Source: Candidatus Glassbacteria bacterium
GTDB lineage: Bacteria; Gemmatimonadota; Glassbacteria; GWA2-58-10
Assembly: GCA_019456185.1 (NCBI GenBank)
Contig: VRUH01000010.1
Location: forward strand, 1 to 36,240
Reading direction: 5' to 3'
DNA: 36,240 bases
In this document: positions 15,387 through 24,089 of the stretch, one piece after another
Layout of the letters: each line of letters starts with the position of its first letter
Numbering within the stretch: the first letter of the stretch is position 1
Position numbers and translations under genes: made by a program
The notes under the pieces: generated by a model
Database searches by the model: none
The model's input: only the letters and a program-made list of their open reading frames with translations
Told to the model about the DNA's origin: nothing

Positions 15387-18380
15387 TCACTTGAGTAAAA
15401 CCATCTTGCGCACGCGACTTTCTCCCCCGGCCGAGAGGCGCAGGAAATATACTCCCGAAGACACTTGTCTTCCCCGCTGGTCGCGTCCGTCCCATTCCAG
15501 ACGGTGCATTCCCGGCTCCACGGTACGATCCAGGAGATTGCGCACCAGTGCGCCGCGGAGGTCGTAAACCGCCAGTCGCGCCATTACCGGACCGGCGCTT
15601 TCGGCTACGGTAAAACTGACCGTGGTCGAGGGGTTGAACGGGTTGGGCACGTTCTGCGCCAGGCCGATCCGGCCGGCCGAGGGCAGCGGCGGGGCAAGGC
15701 CGCGCAGGTCGGCGGTTATGCCGATATCCACCACCGGCGGGTCAGTGGCGCTCAGCACGATCTCCCCGGAGGTTCCCGGCAGTTCGGCTCCATCGGCGCT
15801 GACCCACACCCGGTAACTGCCGCCCAGCAGGTACTCGAAACGGAACGAGCCATCCGGAGCCAACGCCGCGGAGTCGGTCGAGACCCCGTCCACGTGGACC
15901 ATCAAACTACGCTCGCTGCCCGCAGCCGAGGCCAGCAGCACCCTGCCCAGCACGGAATGGAAATGCAACTGAACGGCGAGAAAACCGATCCTGTCGCCCA
16001 GGGTGTCCTGCCAGGCCACCGCCACTCTCTGCCCATCGAGAATACTTATTACCGGTAGTGAGGCCAGCCGAACGCCCGGTACCTGGAACTGGGAGCCGCT
16101 GGCAGCGCCGCGGGGATCGAGCCGGGCGCCGTAAAGCCCCGCTGTGCCGGTGGGGTCGGTTTCCGACCACAGCACCAGGAAACCGCCGGCGGAGTCGACC
16201 GCGACGGCCGGGCTGTTGTAGGCCCGGTCGCCGTCGTTCTGGTTCGCCGAAGAACCCAGGCGCGCCCGCCATTGCCCGCCGGGCAGCTGGAGGCTGTCGC
16301 CCGCGCTGTCGTAGAGCCGGTAATAAAGCAGGTTGCGGTCGCTGTAAAACTCCTGCCACAGCACCAGAAAGTTCCCGCTGGAATCGCTGGAGGCCACGAC
16401 CGGCCTTGATAATCCGCCCACATATTCCACCGTATCGCGGCTGACAGTTATCCTCTCGCGGAGGGTAGCGCCGGAGGGAGCGTAAACCCTGGCCCTGATC
16501 TGCGCGTTAGTGCCCGCAGCAGCTCCCTGACGCCAGGAGACCATCAGGTTGCCCTGCGGGGAGACTGCCGCCGAGGCCAGCCTGCCGCCACCGCCGGACG
16601 CCGGGGCCACAGTTACGGCAGAACCCCGGGCATTACCCAGACTGTCCAGCCTGGCGAGTACCAGGTCCGGCGCGCCCGAGGACTGGTTCCAGCGTTCCCA
16701 CAGCAGGAACAAGTCTCCGTTATTGCCGGCGGCGGCGGCCAGTGAGCCGAGATGAGCGGTGGAGGTAATAGCGACCTGGAACGGCTCGCGCAACACGCTG
16801 CCGTCCTCGCGCAGTATCGTTGCCATCACCCGGTAGCTGTTGCCGACATGTTCCTCCCAGGCCAGCAGCTGGGTTCCGGAGCGGCTGTCGGCTGTGACCG
16901 GACGGCGCTGGCTGCCGGCGATCGGGTAGACCGCGGCCGGGGCCGCCAGCGGTCGTCCGGCGAAATCATAGCGAACGCTTAAGAGCTGGAGGGTAACGCC
17001 ATTGTCGTGCTCCCAGTACATCTCGTAGCCACGCGAGGGCCTGCCGAGAAACCTGACCGACCGGTTGTCTCCTCCGCCCGCGCCGGGCGAGGAGTAGACC
17101 GGCTGATCCACCGCACCGGTTGCACTGTAACGCTGGAGGCGGATATCAGGGTCGCCGCCGCTGGTGTCCTCCCAGGCCATCGCGAACGAGCCGCCCTCGT
17201 TTACTCCCACTGACGGATGCAGGGCGGGCACGCCGAAACCGGGATCGGACGAGGTAAGACGCAGGGCCGGCGGGCGAATATCGCTCGACGAATTGAACAT
17301 CACCCCGTAGAGCTGTCCCTGCCCGGCTTCCAGTTCGGTCCAGACCAGCGCCACGCTGCCATCGTCGTCGCCCCCCAGGGCCGGGGTCTCGAACTCCAGA
17401 CCGGTCCGCGACCTCACGATCTGGGTAAACTGGGTGTCCACCACCGCGATGGGCGGAATGGAAAAAAGCTCCAAGTCGATTTTCGCCAGGATCAGCCGGT
17501 TACGATCCAGGGTATCGGTCTCGACCCAGGAAACCATGAACGTGGAGAAATTGAAACCGCGGCCGCCGCCCGCTACCGCCGGTGCGGTGATGGCGGTGAT
17601 TTCCCCTGGCGGAGTATCGTTGAGCCGGAACGATCCCAGCGGCTCGCCGCGGCTGGAGAACGCGCGGCAGAAAATACCCATGCTGTCGGGGCGGGTATCG
17701 CGCCAGGCGACCAGCACCCGGCCCTTGCGGTCCACATACACCGCCGGGGCTGTCTGCTCGCCCTCGTCGACTTCGTTGATCTGCACCTCGCCGATCCAGC
17801 CGAACGCCAGCGTGTCCTGGTTGGCCGTCCCGGTGGTGTCGCCGAACTCGAAAAAGTTGCCGTAGATATCACTGTCGCTGCCGTTGACCCGCGCCGCCCA
17901 CACCAGCGCCACATTGCCCAGCGAGTCGATTCCGACCGCCGGGTCGGTACCGCTGATCAGCCTGAGAGTAGACAGAGGCAGCACGCCGGTGCGGGGCGAG
18001 CCATCGCTGTTCAGCCTGCGGAAGACCACCTTGTCAATCGAGGCCAGGCGCTCCTGCCAGCTCAGCACCGCCCCTCCGACCACGTTGGCCGACAGGCAGG
18101 GATTGGACACGGCAGGCGAAACCTGGTCCGAGGCCTCGCGCACCGGGCCCAGACGGTGTCCGAGCCTGTCGAAACCCTGCAGGCGGATCGCTTCGGACTC
18201 GACAGTGCTGTCGCGCCAGGCCACCAGGATCGAGCCGGTTCCGCTCGATATCACCACCGGAGCGGTCTGCGCGCCGGCTGGCTCTTCATTGACCACCACC
18301 GGTAGGGGAACCGGCTGCTGGGCCAGCGCCAGCACAGCCGCGGCCAGGATGGCCGGATATGCAATATATCTCGTTTTCAC
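15387..18380 (-). CDS. Large secreted surface protein with fourteen Trp-centred repeats and FlgD-like/T9SS-type sorting domain
   Basis: The protein has 997 residues. The GTG at 18380 has AAAGG upstream and gives a signal peptide (KTRYIAYPAILAAAVLALA); the open frame upstream merely translates a palindromic repeat. Residues about 40-805 contain fourteen units centred on a strand such as ILVAWRDS, VLVAWRDT or FLVLWQEF. Their Trp lie at 55, 108, 161, 226, 285, 347, 403, 456, 508, 561, 616, 675, 738 and 790, a period of 52-65. This suggests beta-propeller blades. Residues 808-890 resemble a carboxypeptidase-regulatory beta sandwich. Residues 903-997 hold NVPNPFNPSTTVSF, YDLRGALVRNL and SSGVYFLRL, the FlgD-Ig/T9SS-like C-terminal sorting module. 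It is probably surface-attached or secreted; ligand unknown. Confidence 0.85.
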   Translation of the reverse strand: MKTRYIAYPAILAAAVLALAQQPVPLPVVVNEEPAGAQTAPVVISSGTGSILVAWRDSTVESEAIRLQGFDRLGHRLGPVREASDQVSPAVSNPCLSANVVGGAVLSWQERLASIDKVVFRRLNSDGSPRTGVLPLSTLRLISGTDPAVGIDSLGNVALVWAARVNGSDSDIYGNFFEFGDTTGTANQDTLAFGWIGEVQINEVDEGEQTAPAVYVDRKGRVLVAWRDTRPDSMGIFCRAFSSRGEPLGSFRLNDTPPGEITAITAPAVAGGGRGFNFSTFMVSWVETDTLDRNRLILAKIDLELFSIPPIAVVDTQFTQIVRSRTGLEFETPALGGDDDGSVALVWTELEAGQGQLYGVMFNSSSDIRPPALRLTSSDPGFGVPALHPSVGVNEGGSFAMAWEDTSGGDPDIRLQRYSATGAVDQPVYSSPGAGGGDNRSVRFLGRPSRGYEMYWEHDNGVTLQLLSVRYDFAGRPLAAPAAVYPIAGSQRRPVTADSRSGTQLLAWEEHVGNSYRVMATILREDGSVLREPFQVAITSTAHLGSLAAAAGNNGDLFLLWERWNQSSGAPDLVLARLDSLGNARGSAVTVAPASGGGGRLASAAVSPQGNLMVSWRQGAAAGTNAQIRARVYAPSGATLRERITVSRDTVEYVGGLSRPVVASSDSSGNFLVLWQEFYSDRNLLYYRLYDSAGDSLQLPGGQWRARLGSSANQNDGDRAYNSPAVAVDSAGGFLVLWSETDPTGTAGLYGARLDPRGAASGSQFQVPGVRLASLPVISILDGQRVAVAWQDTLGDRIGFLAVQLHFHSVLGRVLLASAAGSERSLMVHVDGVSTDSAALAPDGSFRFEYLLGGSYRVWVSADGAELPGTSGEIVLSATDPPVVDIGITADLRGLAPPLPSAGRIGLAQNVPNPFNPSTTVSFTVAESAGPVMARLAVYDLRGALVRNLLDRTVEPGMHRLEWDGRDQRGRQVSSGVYFLRLSAGGESRVRKMVLLK

Positions 18381-18446
18381 GTTTACCTTTGTGCCGGAAG
18401 CGCTAGTGTAGTATCCTGCAAATAAAGTACAAATAAAGCGGATTAT

Positions 18447-18567
18447 AAATCCCCCTCGATCCCCCTTTACGAAAGGGGGATAACAACCCCCGCCTGCTGC
18501 GCAGGCACCCCCTTTATTAAGGGGGACTTGCTTCCCCCCTTTGCCAAAGGGGGGCCAGGGGGGATTT
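18447..18567. repeat. Composite of GC-rich palindromes (CCCCCTTTnnnAAAGGGGG family)
   Basis: A 121-bp element bounded by AAATCCCCC (18447-18455) and GGGGGATTT (18559-18567). Inside are four hairpins: 18459-18481 (CCCCCTTT/AAAGGGGG type), 18492-18506 (GCCTGC/GCAGGC), 18508-18525 and 18534-18554. It translates to the NPPxPPFxKGG type of peptide known from dispersed intergenic repeats in many bacteria. A related single hairpin is at 35679-35699. It lies in the leader of the 997-residue protein gene, downstream of the sulfatase-fold lipoprotein gene. Confidence 0.85.
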
Positions 18568-18634
18568 CTGCTCGAGTTGTTCGAACCATTACCTGCCCGT
18601 CGTATTATTACATAAGTACTTCCGGGACACAACG

Positions 18635-19903
18635 CTAGGGCAGCCTGACAACCCTGAATCCGGTGTTAAACTCCTTGTTCTCCGGAGACAGGGCGGCCCG
18701 GTTGGTACAGGTCGCCTGGCTGAGAGCCTCCCGCCAGCTCCCGCCGCGAATGATTTTGAAGACTGCATGCTCCGGGTCCCGGGTCCCCTGCGGATCGATC
18801 CAGGTTTCGTAATCCGCGCGGTAATAATCGGGATCGTACCAGTCGAGGCACCATTCCCAGACATTGCCGGCCATGTTCAGCGGACCGAACGCGCCGGCTC
18901 CGGCCTCGAATGCATCGGCCGGGGCGGTGAACGTGTAGCCATCGCCGCCAAGCAGAGTGTTGGCCAGGGGTCCCGGATCCAGAGTATCGGCCGGGTCCGC
19001 GGCGCTGCCGTCAAGCACCGACCAGGGGTAGGGCCGGGCTGTTCCGCCGGATGCCGCGTACTGCCACTGGGCCTCGGTGGGCAGAGTGTACCGCTCGCCG
19101 GTGCGCAGACTCATCCAGCGGCAGAACGCCATGGCGTCATCCCAGTTAACTCCCACCGCCGGGAAATTCGGTTTCTGCAGGGCCACCTGGGGCCAGGTTC
19201 CGATCACGGCGGTGTCCTCGGGAGTGTACTCCGGCTTGACCTCGCTCCAGAACTCGTAATACTGCAGGTTGGTAACCTCGTAACGTCCGATAAAGAAGTC
19301 GCTGAGGGTGACGTCGTGCTCGCCCCACTGGTCCCGCTTACCGAGATCGTTCAGCGCCGTGACGGAATCGACACCCATGCTGAACGTGCCGCCACGGATG
19401 AAATTGAGCTCCAGGTCCAGGAACTTGTCGGTGCCGATCCCCGATAAGCGGAGGGAATCCCCGCCGAGAGTGTCGGGCAGGCCGGTGACCGTATCCGGGA
19501 AGTTGAGCGTTACCAGGTAGAGCATTCCCAGGTCGGGCTGACCGGCCGAGGCGGGAGCGTAGGTGAGTGTTACGCTGAGAGTTTTCTTGCGCTTGGTGAA
19601 ATAGAAGCTGTCGGGCGCGGCGGTGAAGCGGCCGGGGTCGCTGAGCGACATCAGCAGCATCAGGTCCACCGTGTCGCCGTATTCGATTTCCAGCTTGAAC
19701 GTATCGGCGCGGCCGAGAATGGTTGGGCTGAATGTGACCGCATCGACGTTGAGCTTGATACCGGCCGAGCTGAACCCGCTGTCCTCCGGCTCGATAGGCA
19801 GGTCCTCCGAACAGGAAAGAGCTGTCAGCAGAGCCAAGAAAAACGCCGGCCGGATAAACCGGGCCGGCCAGCGGAGCAATGTATTGAGGAATGAATCGCT
19901 CAT
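18635..19903 (-). CDS. Formylglycine-generating-enzyme-fold (SUMF1/FGE-sulfatase) lipoprotein
   Basis: The protein has 422 residues from the ATG at 19903. The signal peptide ends in a lipobox (LLTALSC, Cys31), so it should be anchored to a membrane. Residues 40-155 form a beta-rich domain. From about 165 the FGE fold starts with FIRGGTFSMG and continues with GRYEVTNLQYYEFW, FPAVGVNWDDAMAFCRWM, YTLPTEAQWQYAASGG, MAGNVWEWCLDWYDPDYY, IIRGGSW and a final TGFRVVRLP. This fold includes sulfatase-activating enzymes and many extracytoplasmic proteins of other or no known activity. No sulfatase gene is in the window, so true formylglycine generation is not claimed. It is upstream of, and in line with, the 997-residue surface protein. 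Confidence 0.85.
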   Translation of the reverse strand: MSDSFLNTLLRWPARFIRPAFFLALLTALSCSEDLPIEPEDSGFSSAGIKLNVDAVTFSPTILGRADTFKLEIEYGDTVDLMLLMSLSDPGRFTAAPDSFYFTKRKKTLSVTLTYAPASAGQPDLGMLYLVTLNFPDTVTGLPDTLGGDSLRLSGIGTDKFLDLELNFIRGGTFSMGVDSVTALNDLGKRDQWGEHDVTLSDFFIGRYEVTNLQYYEFWSEVKPEYTPEDTAVIGTWPQVALQKPNFPAVGVNWDDAMAFCRWMSLRTGERYTLPTEAQWQYAASGGTARPYPWSVLDGSAADPADTLDPGPLANTLLGGDGYTFTAPADAFEAGAGAFGPLNMAGNVWEWCLDWYDPDYYRADYETWIDPQGTRDPEHAVFKIIRGGSWREALSQATCTNRAALSPENKEFNTGFRVVRLP

Positions 19904-20158
19904 CAACTCATATCCCGACGCCGCCGAACACCAGGGCATTATCACAACTGATTAAATGACAAACAATTACCAATAACCACGCCATCCACACCTCGCAAGC
20001 CGAAAGATAAAGCCCGTCCCACGGGGGAGTCAAGCAAACTGTACCACCCCGACAATGGCAAACTAGGCGCATCGGCCGGGAAGGGGCTAGCGATAACAGG
20101 TAAGGCAAACGGACCTGGGGGGGGAATTGGTACCGGGTGGGGACAGCTCTTTCCAGTT

Positions 20159-20326
20159 TCAGCTATGATCCAGCAGGAACTCGATAGTCATCAGGTTCGC
20201 CAGGCACTCGACTATTTCCTCCCTGCTTTTGGTGCAGGGACGCTGACACTCGTCGCAATTAATCCTGGACGCCTGGCCCGACTTGTCAAGTTCGCGCTTG
20301 AGGATTTTAAAATACTCCTGTTCCAC
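20159..20326 (-). CDS. Mini Cys-motif protein (55 residues), unknown function
   Basis: The GTG at 20326 has GGAG five bases upstream; a GTG eight codons earlier is possible but poorer. The sequence is helical and charged at first (EQEYFKILKRELDKSGQ), then INCDECQRPCTKSREEIVEC with four Cys (C-x2-C-x3-C, then one more), and ends hydrophobic (LANLMTIEFLLDHS). A metal- or Fe-S-binding knuckle is possible. No family recognised. It lies 65 bp downstream of azoR on the same strand, probably in one transcript. Confidence 0.5.
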   Translation of the reverse strand: MEQEYFKILKRELDKSGQASRINCDECQRPCTKSREEIVECLANLMTIEFLLDHS

Positions 20327-20391
20327 TTCCGCTCCACCCGCCGCATGCACCCGAGTGCGGGTCAGTTCAGGGTTTAACAGATATCAATCAG

Positions 20392-21021
20392 TCAGAACTC
20401 AGCCAGTTCCCGCAACGCCTCGTCCACCGCCCGTTCCAGAGCCTGCTCGGCCGCCTCGGGACCCTTGCGGCCGGTCGGTTCGATCAGATAAGTCCTGATA
20501 TCCGTGTAGCCGACGAACTTCAGGATCTCTTTCAGATACGGCTGTTGAAAGTCCCTGTCTTCCCTTCCCGATCCCGGCCCATACTCTGCGCCGCGGGCCA
20601 TGAATATCCTGGCCGGCCGGCCTGTGACCAGCCCCACCTGCCTGCCGTCGCGGTAGGCGAACGTGTAGCCGGGCTGGACGACAATGTCGATGTAGTGTTT
20701 CAGGCGGTACGGGACCGTGAAATTCCACATCGGGCAGCTGATAACAAGTTTCGCTGCGGCCTTGAACCCATCGATTACCCGTTCGATACCGCCCCAGATA
20801 ACCGCGTCATCCCCGGTCAATTCCTCGCCCCGGTGCAGTCTGCCGAGGCAGCGTGCTGCACCGCTGTCAAATTCCGGCAACTCGGCCGTGGTCAGGTCGA
20901 GCACCCGGACCTCATGGTCCGGCTTGGCGGCCAGATACATTTCCAGGAACTTGTCCGCCGCCCGCGCGGTATACGATCCTTCACCCCGGGGACTGGCCTT
21001 GATATGCAATATTGTTGTCAA
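20392..21021 (-). CDS. azoR: FMN-dependent NADH-azoreductase / NAD(P)H-quinone reductase
   Basis: The protein has 209 residues, normal for AzoR. The frame starts at a TTG (21021), required to keep the first flavodoxin strand TTILHIKASPRGEGS, whose SPRGEGSYT loop binds FMN phosphate. CPMWNFTVPYRLKHYIDIVV near 96-115 matches the family SPMYNF-IP-LK-WID motif, and ARGAEYGPG near 142 corresponds to the RGG-Y loop. These cytosolic flavoenzymes reduce quinones and azo compounds by two electrons and protect against electrophile stress. The ribosome site is weak. A good promoter lies just upstream (21056-21084), so it is probably transcribed independently of korAB. Confidence 0.92.
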   Translation of the reverse strand: MTTILHIKASPRGEGSYTARAADKFLEMYLAAKPDHEVRVLDLTTAELPEFDSGAARCLGRLHRGEELTGDDAVIWGGIERVIDGFKAAAKLVISCPMWNFTVPYRLKHYIDIVVQPGYTFAYRDGRQVGLVTGRPARIFMARGAEYGPGSGREDRDFQQPYLKEILKFVGYTDIRTYLIEPTGRKGPEAAEQALERAVDEALRELAEF

Positions 21022-21055
21022 CTGGCAGCCGACCGGGTTTGAGGATGGTCAGATA

Positions 21056-21084
21056 ATAATACAATAAAACAAATATAAATTCAA
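21056..21084 (-). promoter_or_regulatory. Promoter for azoR
   Basis: On the minus strand TTGAAT (21084-21079) and TATTAT (21061-21056) are separated by exactly 17 bp in an AT-rich tract. The predicted start is about 28 bases before the TTG start codon. Confidence 0.6.
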
Positions 21085-21169
21085 GTCCACGAGGCAATTA
21101 ATCGAAACCAAACCGGCAGCGGATCGTTCGAAAATGCCGCTTGTATGTGTCAGGGAACTATGGTCCGCA

Positions 21170-22030
21170 TCAGCGAAAACTCTCCAGCAGTCCGCTGACG
21201 TCGTTGACCGCGGCTTCACGGCGGTTGAGCGGACCATCAGCCAGCACGCCCACGTTGTCCATCATCACCGGGCGCTTTTCGTTTTTGTACAGCAGTCCGA
21301 TCGGGAAACGCTCGCCCCATTCAAACGCCTTGGTCATGGCGGCCATCCGGTCGGTGGGATCGAACCCCCCGTCTTCATCCAGCTGGTAGGACCTCTCGCG
21401 ATACCATTTCAGGGTATTGATTTTATTGTAGGTAACGCAGGGCTGCATGACTTCCAGCATGGCGAATCCCCGGTGGTTGATCGCCTCGTCCATCATCGCG
21501 ATCATGTGTCTCATATCGCCGGTGTGGGTGCGCCCCACCCAGCTGCAGTCGAGCGCAACAGCCACGGCGGCCGGGTTGAAACGGCCGTGGTAGACACCCT
21601 CGGGAGTGGTGGAGGTGACCATGCCGTGCTCGCTGGTCGGCGAGGCCTGGCCCTTGGTCAGGCCGTAAACCTGGTTGTTGTGAGCCAGGTAGACCATGTT
21701 GGGGTTGCGACGGATGGCGTGCAGAAAATGGTTGCCGCCCTCGGCAAACCCGTCGCCGTCGCCGCCCACCGCGATTGTGACCATCTCCGGGTCGACGAAC
21801 TGCGAGGCGGTGGCGTAGGTGAGCGTGCGGCCGTGAAGGCCGTTGAGCATGTTGCATTTCATGTACAGCGGGAGCTTGGCCGCCTGGCCGATACCCGAGT
21901 AGAGTACTACCTGGTGCGGGTGAAGGTCCAGCGCGGCGAGCACCTGCTTGAGCGCGTTGAGGATGGCGAAATTTCCGCATCCGGGGCACCAGGTGGTGTC
22001 CATCCCCTGATAATCTGCTGCGGTTACCAT
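21170..22030 (-). CDS. korB: 2-oxoacid:ferredoxin oxidoreductase, beta subunit
   Basis: The protein has 286 residues. WCPGCGNFAILNAL at the N-terminus gives two Fe-S ligands. GGDGDGFAEGGNHFLHAIRR near 88-107 with following N residues is the thiamine diphosphate/magnesium site, and NNQVYGLTKGQASPT is the next conserved strand. PCVTYN near 196 supplies another Fe-S Cys. The Cys commonly found in SGIGC is Gln (SGIGQAAKLP), as I recall from one subgroup of the family; a Cys occurs soon after in YMKCNM. With KorA it converts 2-oxoglutarate or another 2-oxoacid plus CoA to acyl-CoA, reducing ferredoxin, or runs in reverse. It starts 22 bp after korA with a GGAG ribosome site. Exact 2-oxoacid not certain. 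Confidence 0.9.
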   Translation of the reverse strand: MVTAADYQGMDTTWCPGCGNFAILNALKQVLAALDLHPHQVVLYSGIGQAAKLPLYMKCNMLNGLHGRTLTYATASQFVDPEMVTIAVGGDGDGFAEGGNHFLHAIRRNPNMVYLAHNNQVYGLTKGQASPTSEHGMVTSTTPEGVYHGRFNPAAVAVALDCSWVGRTHTGDMRHMIAMMDEAINHRGFAMLEVMQPCVTYNKINTLKWYRERSYQLDEDGGFDPTDRMAAMTKAFEWGERFPIGLLYKNEKRPVMMDNVGVLADGPLNRREAAVNDVSGLLESFR

Positions 22031-22052
22031 CCAGCCGGTCTCCTTACTTGTT

Positions 22053-23759
22053 TTACCTGTTGAAATGTTTCAGGATGTCATCGACACTGAACGGCCGGCC
22101 ATCGTATTTGAGAATCGTGTCCGTGGCGGCGATCCCGGTTTCCATCCGGATCAGCCGCGCCAGCTGGCCGATACTGTTCAGCTCGGCGACAATCACATTT
22201 TTACAGTTTTCCACCAGCGGCACGAACTGTTCGGCCGGGAAGGGCCAGAGCATGGTCAACTGCACCAGCGAGATTTTTCTGCCGCTTCCGCGCAGCTCGC
22301 GGACCGCTTCCTTGAGCGCGCCCCAGGAACTGCCCCAGCCCACCAGCACCGTGTCCGCTCCGTCCTGGATATCGGTACGCAGGCCGGGGTAATCTTTCAG
22401 CAGGTCGAGCTTTCTCCAGCGCTTGTCCACCATCGCCGTGCGCAGAGCCTCGTCCTCGGTGATATGCCCGGTCTCGTCGTGCTCGTCACCGCTGGAGACC
22501 ACCAGAGCCGTGCCCTGTCCGGGCCAGGCCCGCGGACTGACGCCGTCATCGGTCAGCAGGTAGCGTTTGAATTCGGCGCCGCTGTCCAGTTCCTCCCTGC
22601 TCGCCAGCTTGCCCCGGTCGACCGTAACGCCGTCGGTATCGAGCCCGTCGATTGTCCAATAGCTGCTGGAGAGGTGATGGTCGCTGAACAGGATCACGGG
22701 GGTCTGCAGGCGGTCGGCGATATTGAACGCCTCGGCGGTAATCCTGAACGCGTCCTCCGGCTCGGTTGGCGCCAGCACCACGCGGGGAAACTCGCCGTGG
22801 GAGGCGAAAATGGCGAACAGCAAATCGCCCTGCTCGGTGCGGGTCGGCATGCCGGTGGCCGGTCCGGGCCGCTGGGACTCGTAGATCACCACCGGCGCTT
22901 CCACGCAGCCGGCCAGGCCCATCGCCTCCACCATCAGGCTGAATCCGCCGCCCGAGGTGCCGGTCATGCTGCGCACGCCCATGAAGGAGCTGGCCACAAT
23001 CATGTTCATCGCGCTGATCTCGTCCTCGGCCTGCTCCACCACCACTGCGTACTCCTTGCTGTGGTTCTGGATGAACTCCATCACGCCCGTACCAGGGGTC
23101 ATCGGATAGGCGCTGTAGAACCGGACATCGGCCGCCAGCGCTCCCAGCCCCACTGCCTCGGTGCCGGAAATCACCATCCGGCCGCCCTCTCCCGGGGCTT
23201 TCATCACGAAACAATCTTTGCGCTTCTGCCCGCCCAGCTCGTAGCCGGCGTCGAACACGGCGCAGTTTTTCTCGACAATTTCCTGGCTCTTGCGGCCGAA
23301 AAACGAATCGAGCACCCCGTGGACCTCGTCGCGCTCCAAGCCCATCATCGACCAGACAGCGCCCAGCGCCACCGTGTTGGCCATCGCGGCGGTCCCGCCG
23401 TTTTCCCTGCTGATCGAGGTCAGTTTCAGCGGGAGAAAATTTTCGCCCGCGTAGCCGGTCTTGATCTTGTCTGCATCGTAGATGATCACGCCCTCGTCCT
23501 TGAGCCGCGGCTGCTGGCTCCTGATCGTGCTCTCGTCCAGGGCCACGATAATGTCGACGGGGTCGACATGGGCCTCCACCCGGCGGTCGGCGGCGCGGAG
23601 CAGGAAGAACGTCTGCCCTCCCCTGATCCTGGATTCGTAGTCCTGCAGGGCGAACACGTGGAACCCAAGCCTCGAAAGCGACCTGGAGATCACCGCCCCC
23701 ATCGTCTGCAAACCCTGCCCGGCCGTACCGCCCAGGAGTATCGATATTTCCTGTGCCAC
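22053..23759 (-). CDS. korA: 2-oxoacid:ferredoxin oxidoreductase, fused gamma-alpha subunit
   Basis: The protein has 568 residues and starts with GTG behind an AAGGGA ribosome site. Residues 1-185 are the gamma domain: ISILLGGTAGQGLQTMG, then QDYESRIRGGQTFFLLR. From about 205 comes the alpha domain: GTEAVGLGALAADVRFYSAY with YPMTPGTGVMEFI, and GVRSMTGTSGGGFSLMVEA. A C-terminal domain of about 120 residues has VLVGWGSSWGALKEAVREL. The gamma-alpha fusion plus separate beta is the standard two-subunit OFOR/KGOR layout, indicating anaerobic ferredoxin-linked metabolism. No delta (ferredoxin-like) subunit is adjacent. The leader contains a CGCGCC/GGCGCG hairpin at 23832-23849. Confidence 0.92.
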   Translation of the reverse strand: MAQEISILLGGTAGQGLQTMGAVISRSLSRLGFHVFALQDYESRIRGGQTFFLLRAADRRVEAHVDPVDIIVALDESTIRSQQPRLKDEGVIIYDADKIKTGYAGENFLPLKLTSISRENGGTAAMANTVALGAVWSMMGLERDEVHGVLDSFFGRKSQEIVEKNCAVFDAGYELGGQKRKDCFVMKAPGEGGRMVISGTEAVGLGALAADVRFYSAYPMTPGTGVMEFIQNHSKEYAVVVEQAEDEISAMNMIVASSFMGVRSMTGTSGGGFSLMVEAMGLAGCVEAPVVIYESQRPGPATGMPTRTEQGDLLFAIFASHGEFPRVVLAPTEPEDAFRITAEAFNIADRLQTPVILFSDHHLSSSYWTIDGLDTDGVTVDRGKLASREELDSGAEFKRYLLTDDGVSPRAWPGQGTALVVSSGDEHDETGHITEDEALRTAMVDKRWRKLDLLKDYPGLRTDIQDGADTVLVGWGSSWGALKEAVRELRGSGRKISLVQLTMLWPFPAEQFVPLVENCKNVIVAELNSIGQLARLIRMETGIAATDTILKYDGRPFSVDDILKHFNR

Positions 23760-24089
23760 CAGCTTCCCTTTTTCCGGTTTACCTTTGAGATTTCGGACTT
23801 GATCCTCTAAAAATCAGCGGGCGGGTGCAGCCGCGCCATGCAAGGCGCGACAAACATCCGACCCGAAAACAACTTTGAAAATCATCCGCAAAGTGGAGAT
23901 TGTAAGATAAAAGCAGGTCCGGCAAAAATCAAGTCGTCCCGCCGGCTTGAGATTAATAGTCGCCTGAACGCGCAACACCGGTTAAAGCACGGCTTGTGGG
24001 AGACGGGGAAATGGCTTAATTTAGTTTTTATGCTGCCGGATTTTCTGTAACCGGGCAAACCCGGAATCAACCATAGCAGGGAGCGAAAA
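23760..24089. other. Divergent intergenic region between korA and the Tat-exported isomerase gene
   Basis: This 330-bp gap holds the leaders of both genes. A 6-bp-stem hairpin (CGCGCC, loop ATGCAA, GGCGCG) is at 23832-23849 in the korA leader. A second (CCGGG, loop CAAA, CCCGG) is at 24051-24064, just before the isomerase ribosome site. No clear consensus promoter, riboswitch or small gene was seen. Confidence 0.5.

Noticed and set aside
17217-18305. Long plus-strand open frame opposite the 997-residue protein gene
   Set aside because: It is antisense to regular Trp-centred repeats and a sorting domain; composition is Arg/His/Gln-rich and non-globular.
18381-18632. N-terminal extension of the 997-residue protein
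   Set aside because: It only translates the palindromic repeat (NPPWPPFGKGG type). The GTG at 18380 has a ribosome site and a signal peptide directly follows.
18635-19903. Sulfatase maturation system
   Set aside because: The fold is present but there is no sulfatase gene in the window, and most lipoprotein members of this fold are not proven formylglycine generators.
22065-23810. 581-codon plus-strand open frame opposite korA
   Set aside because: korA is unmistakable on the other strand. The frame has no motif and results from codon bias.
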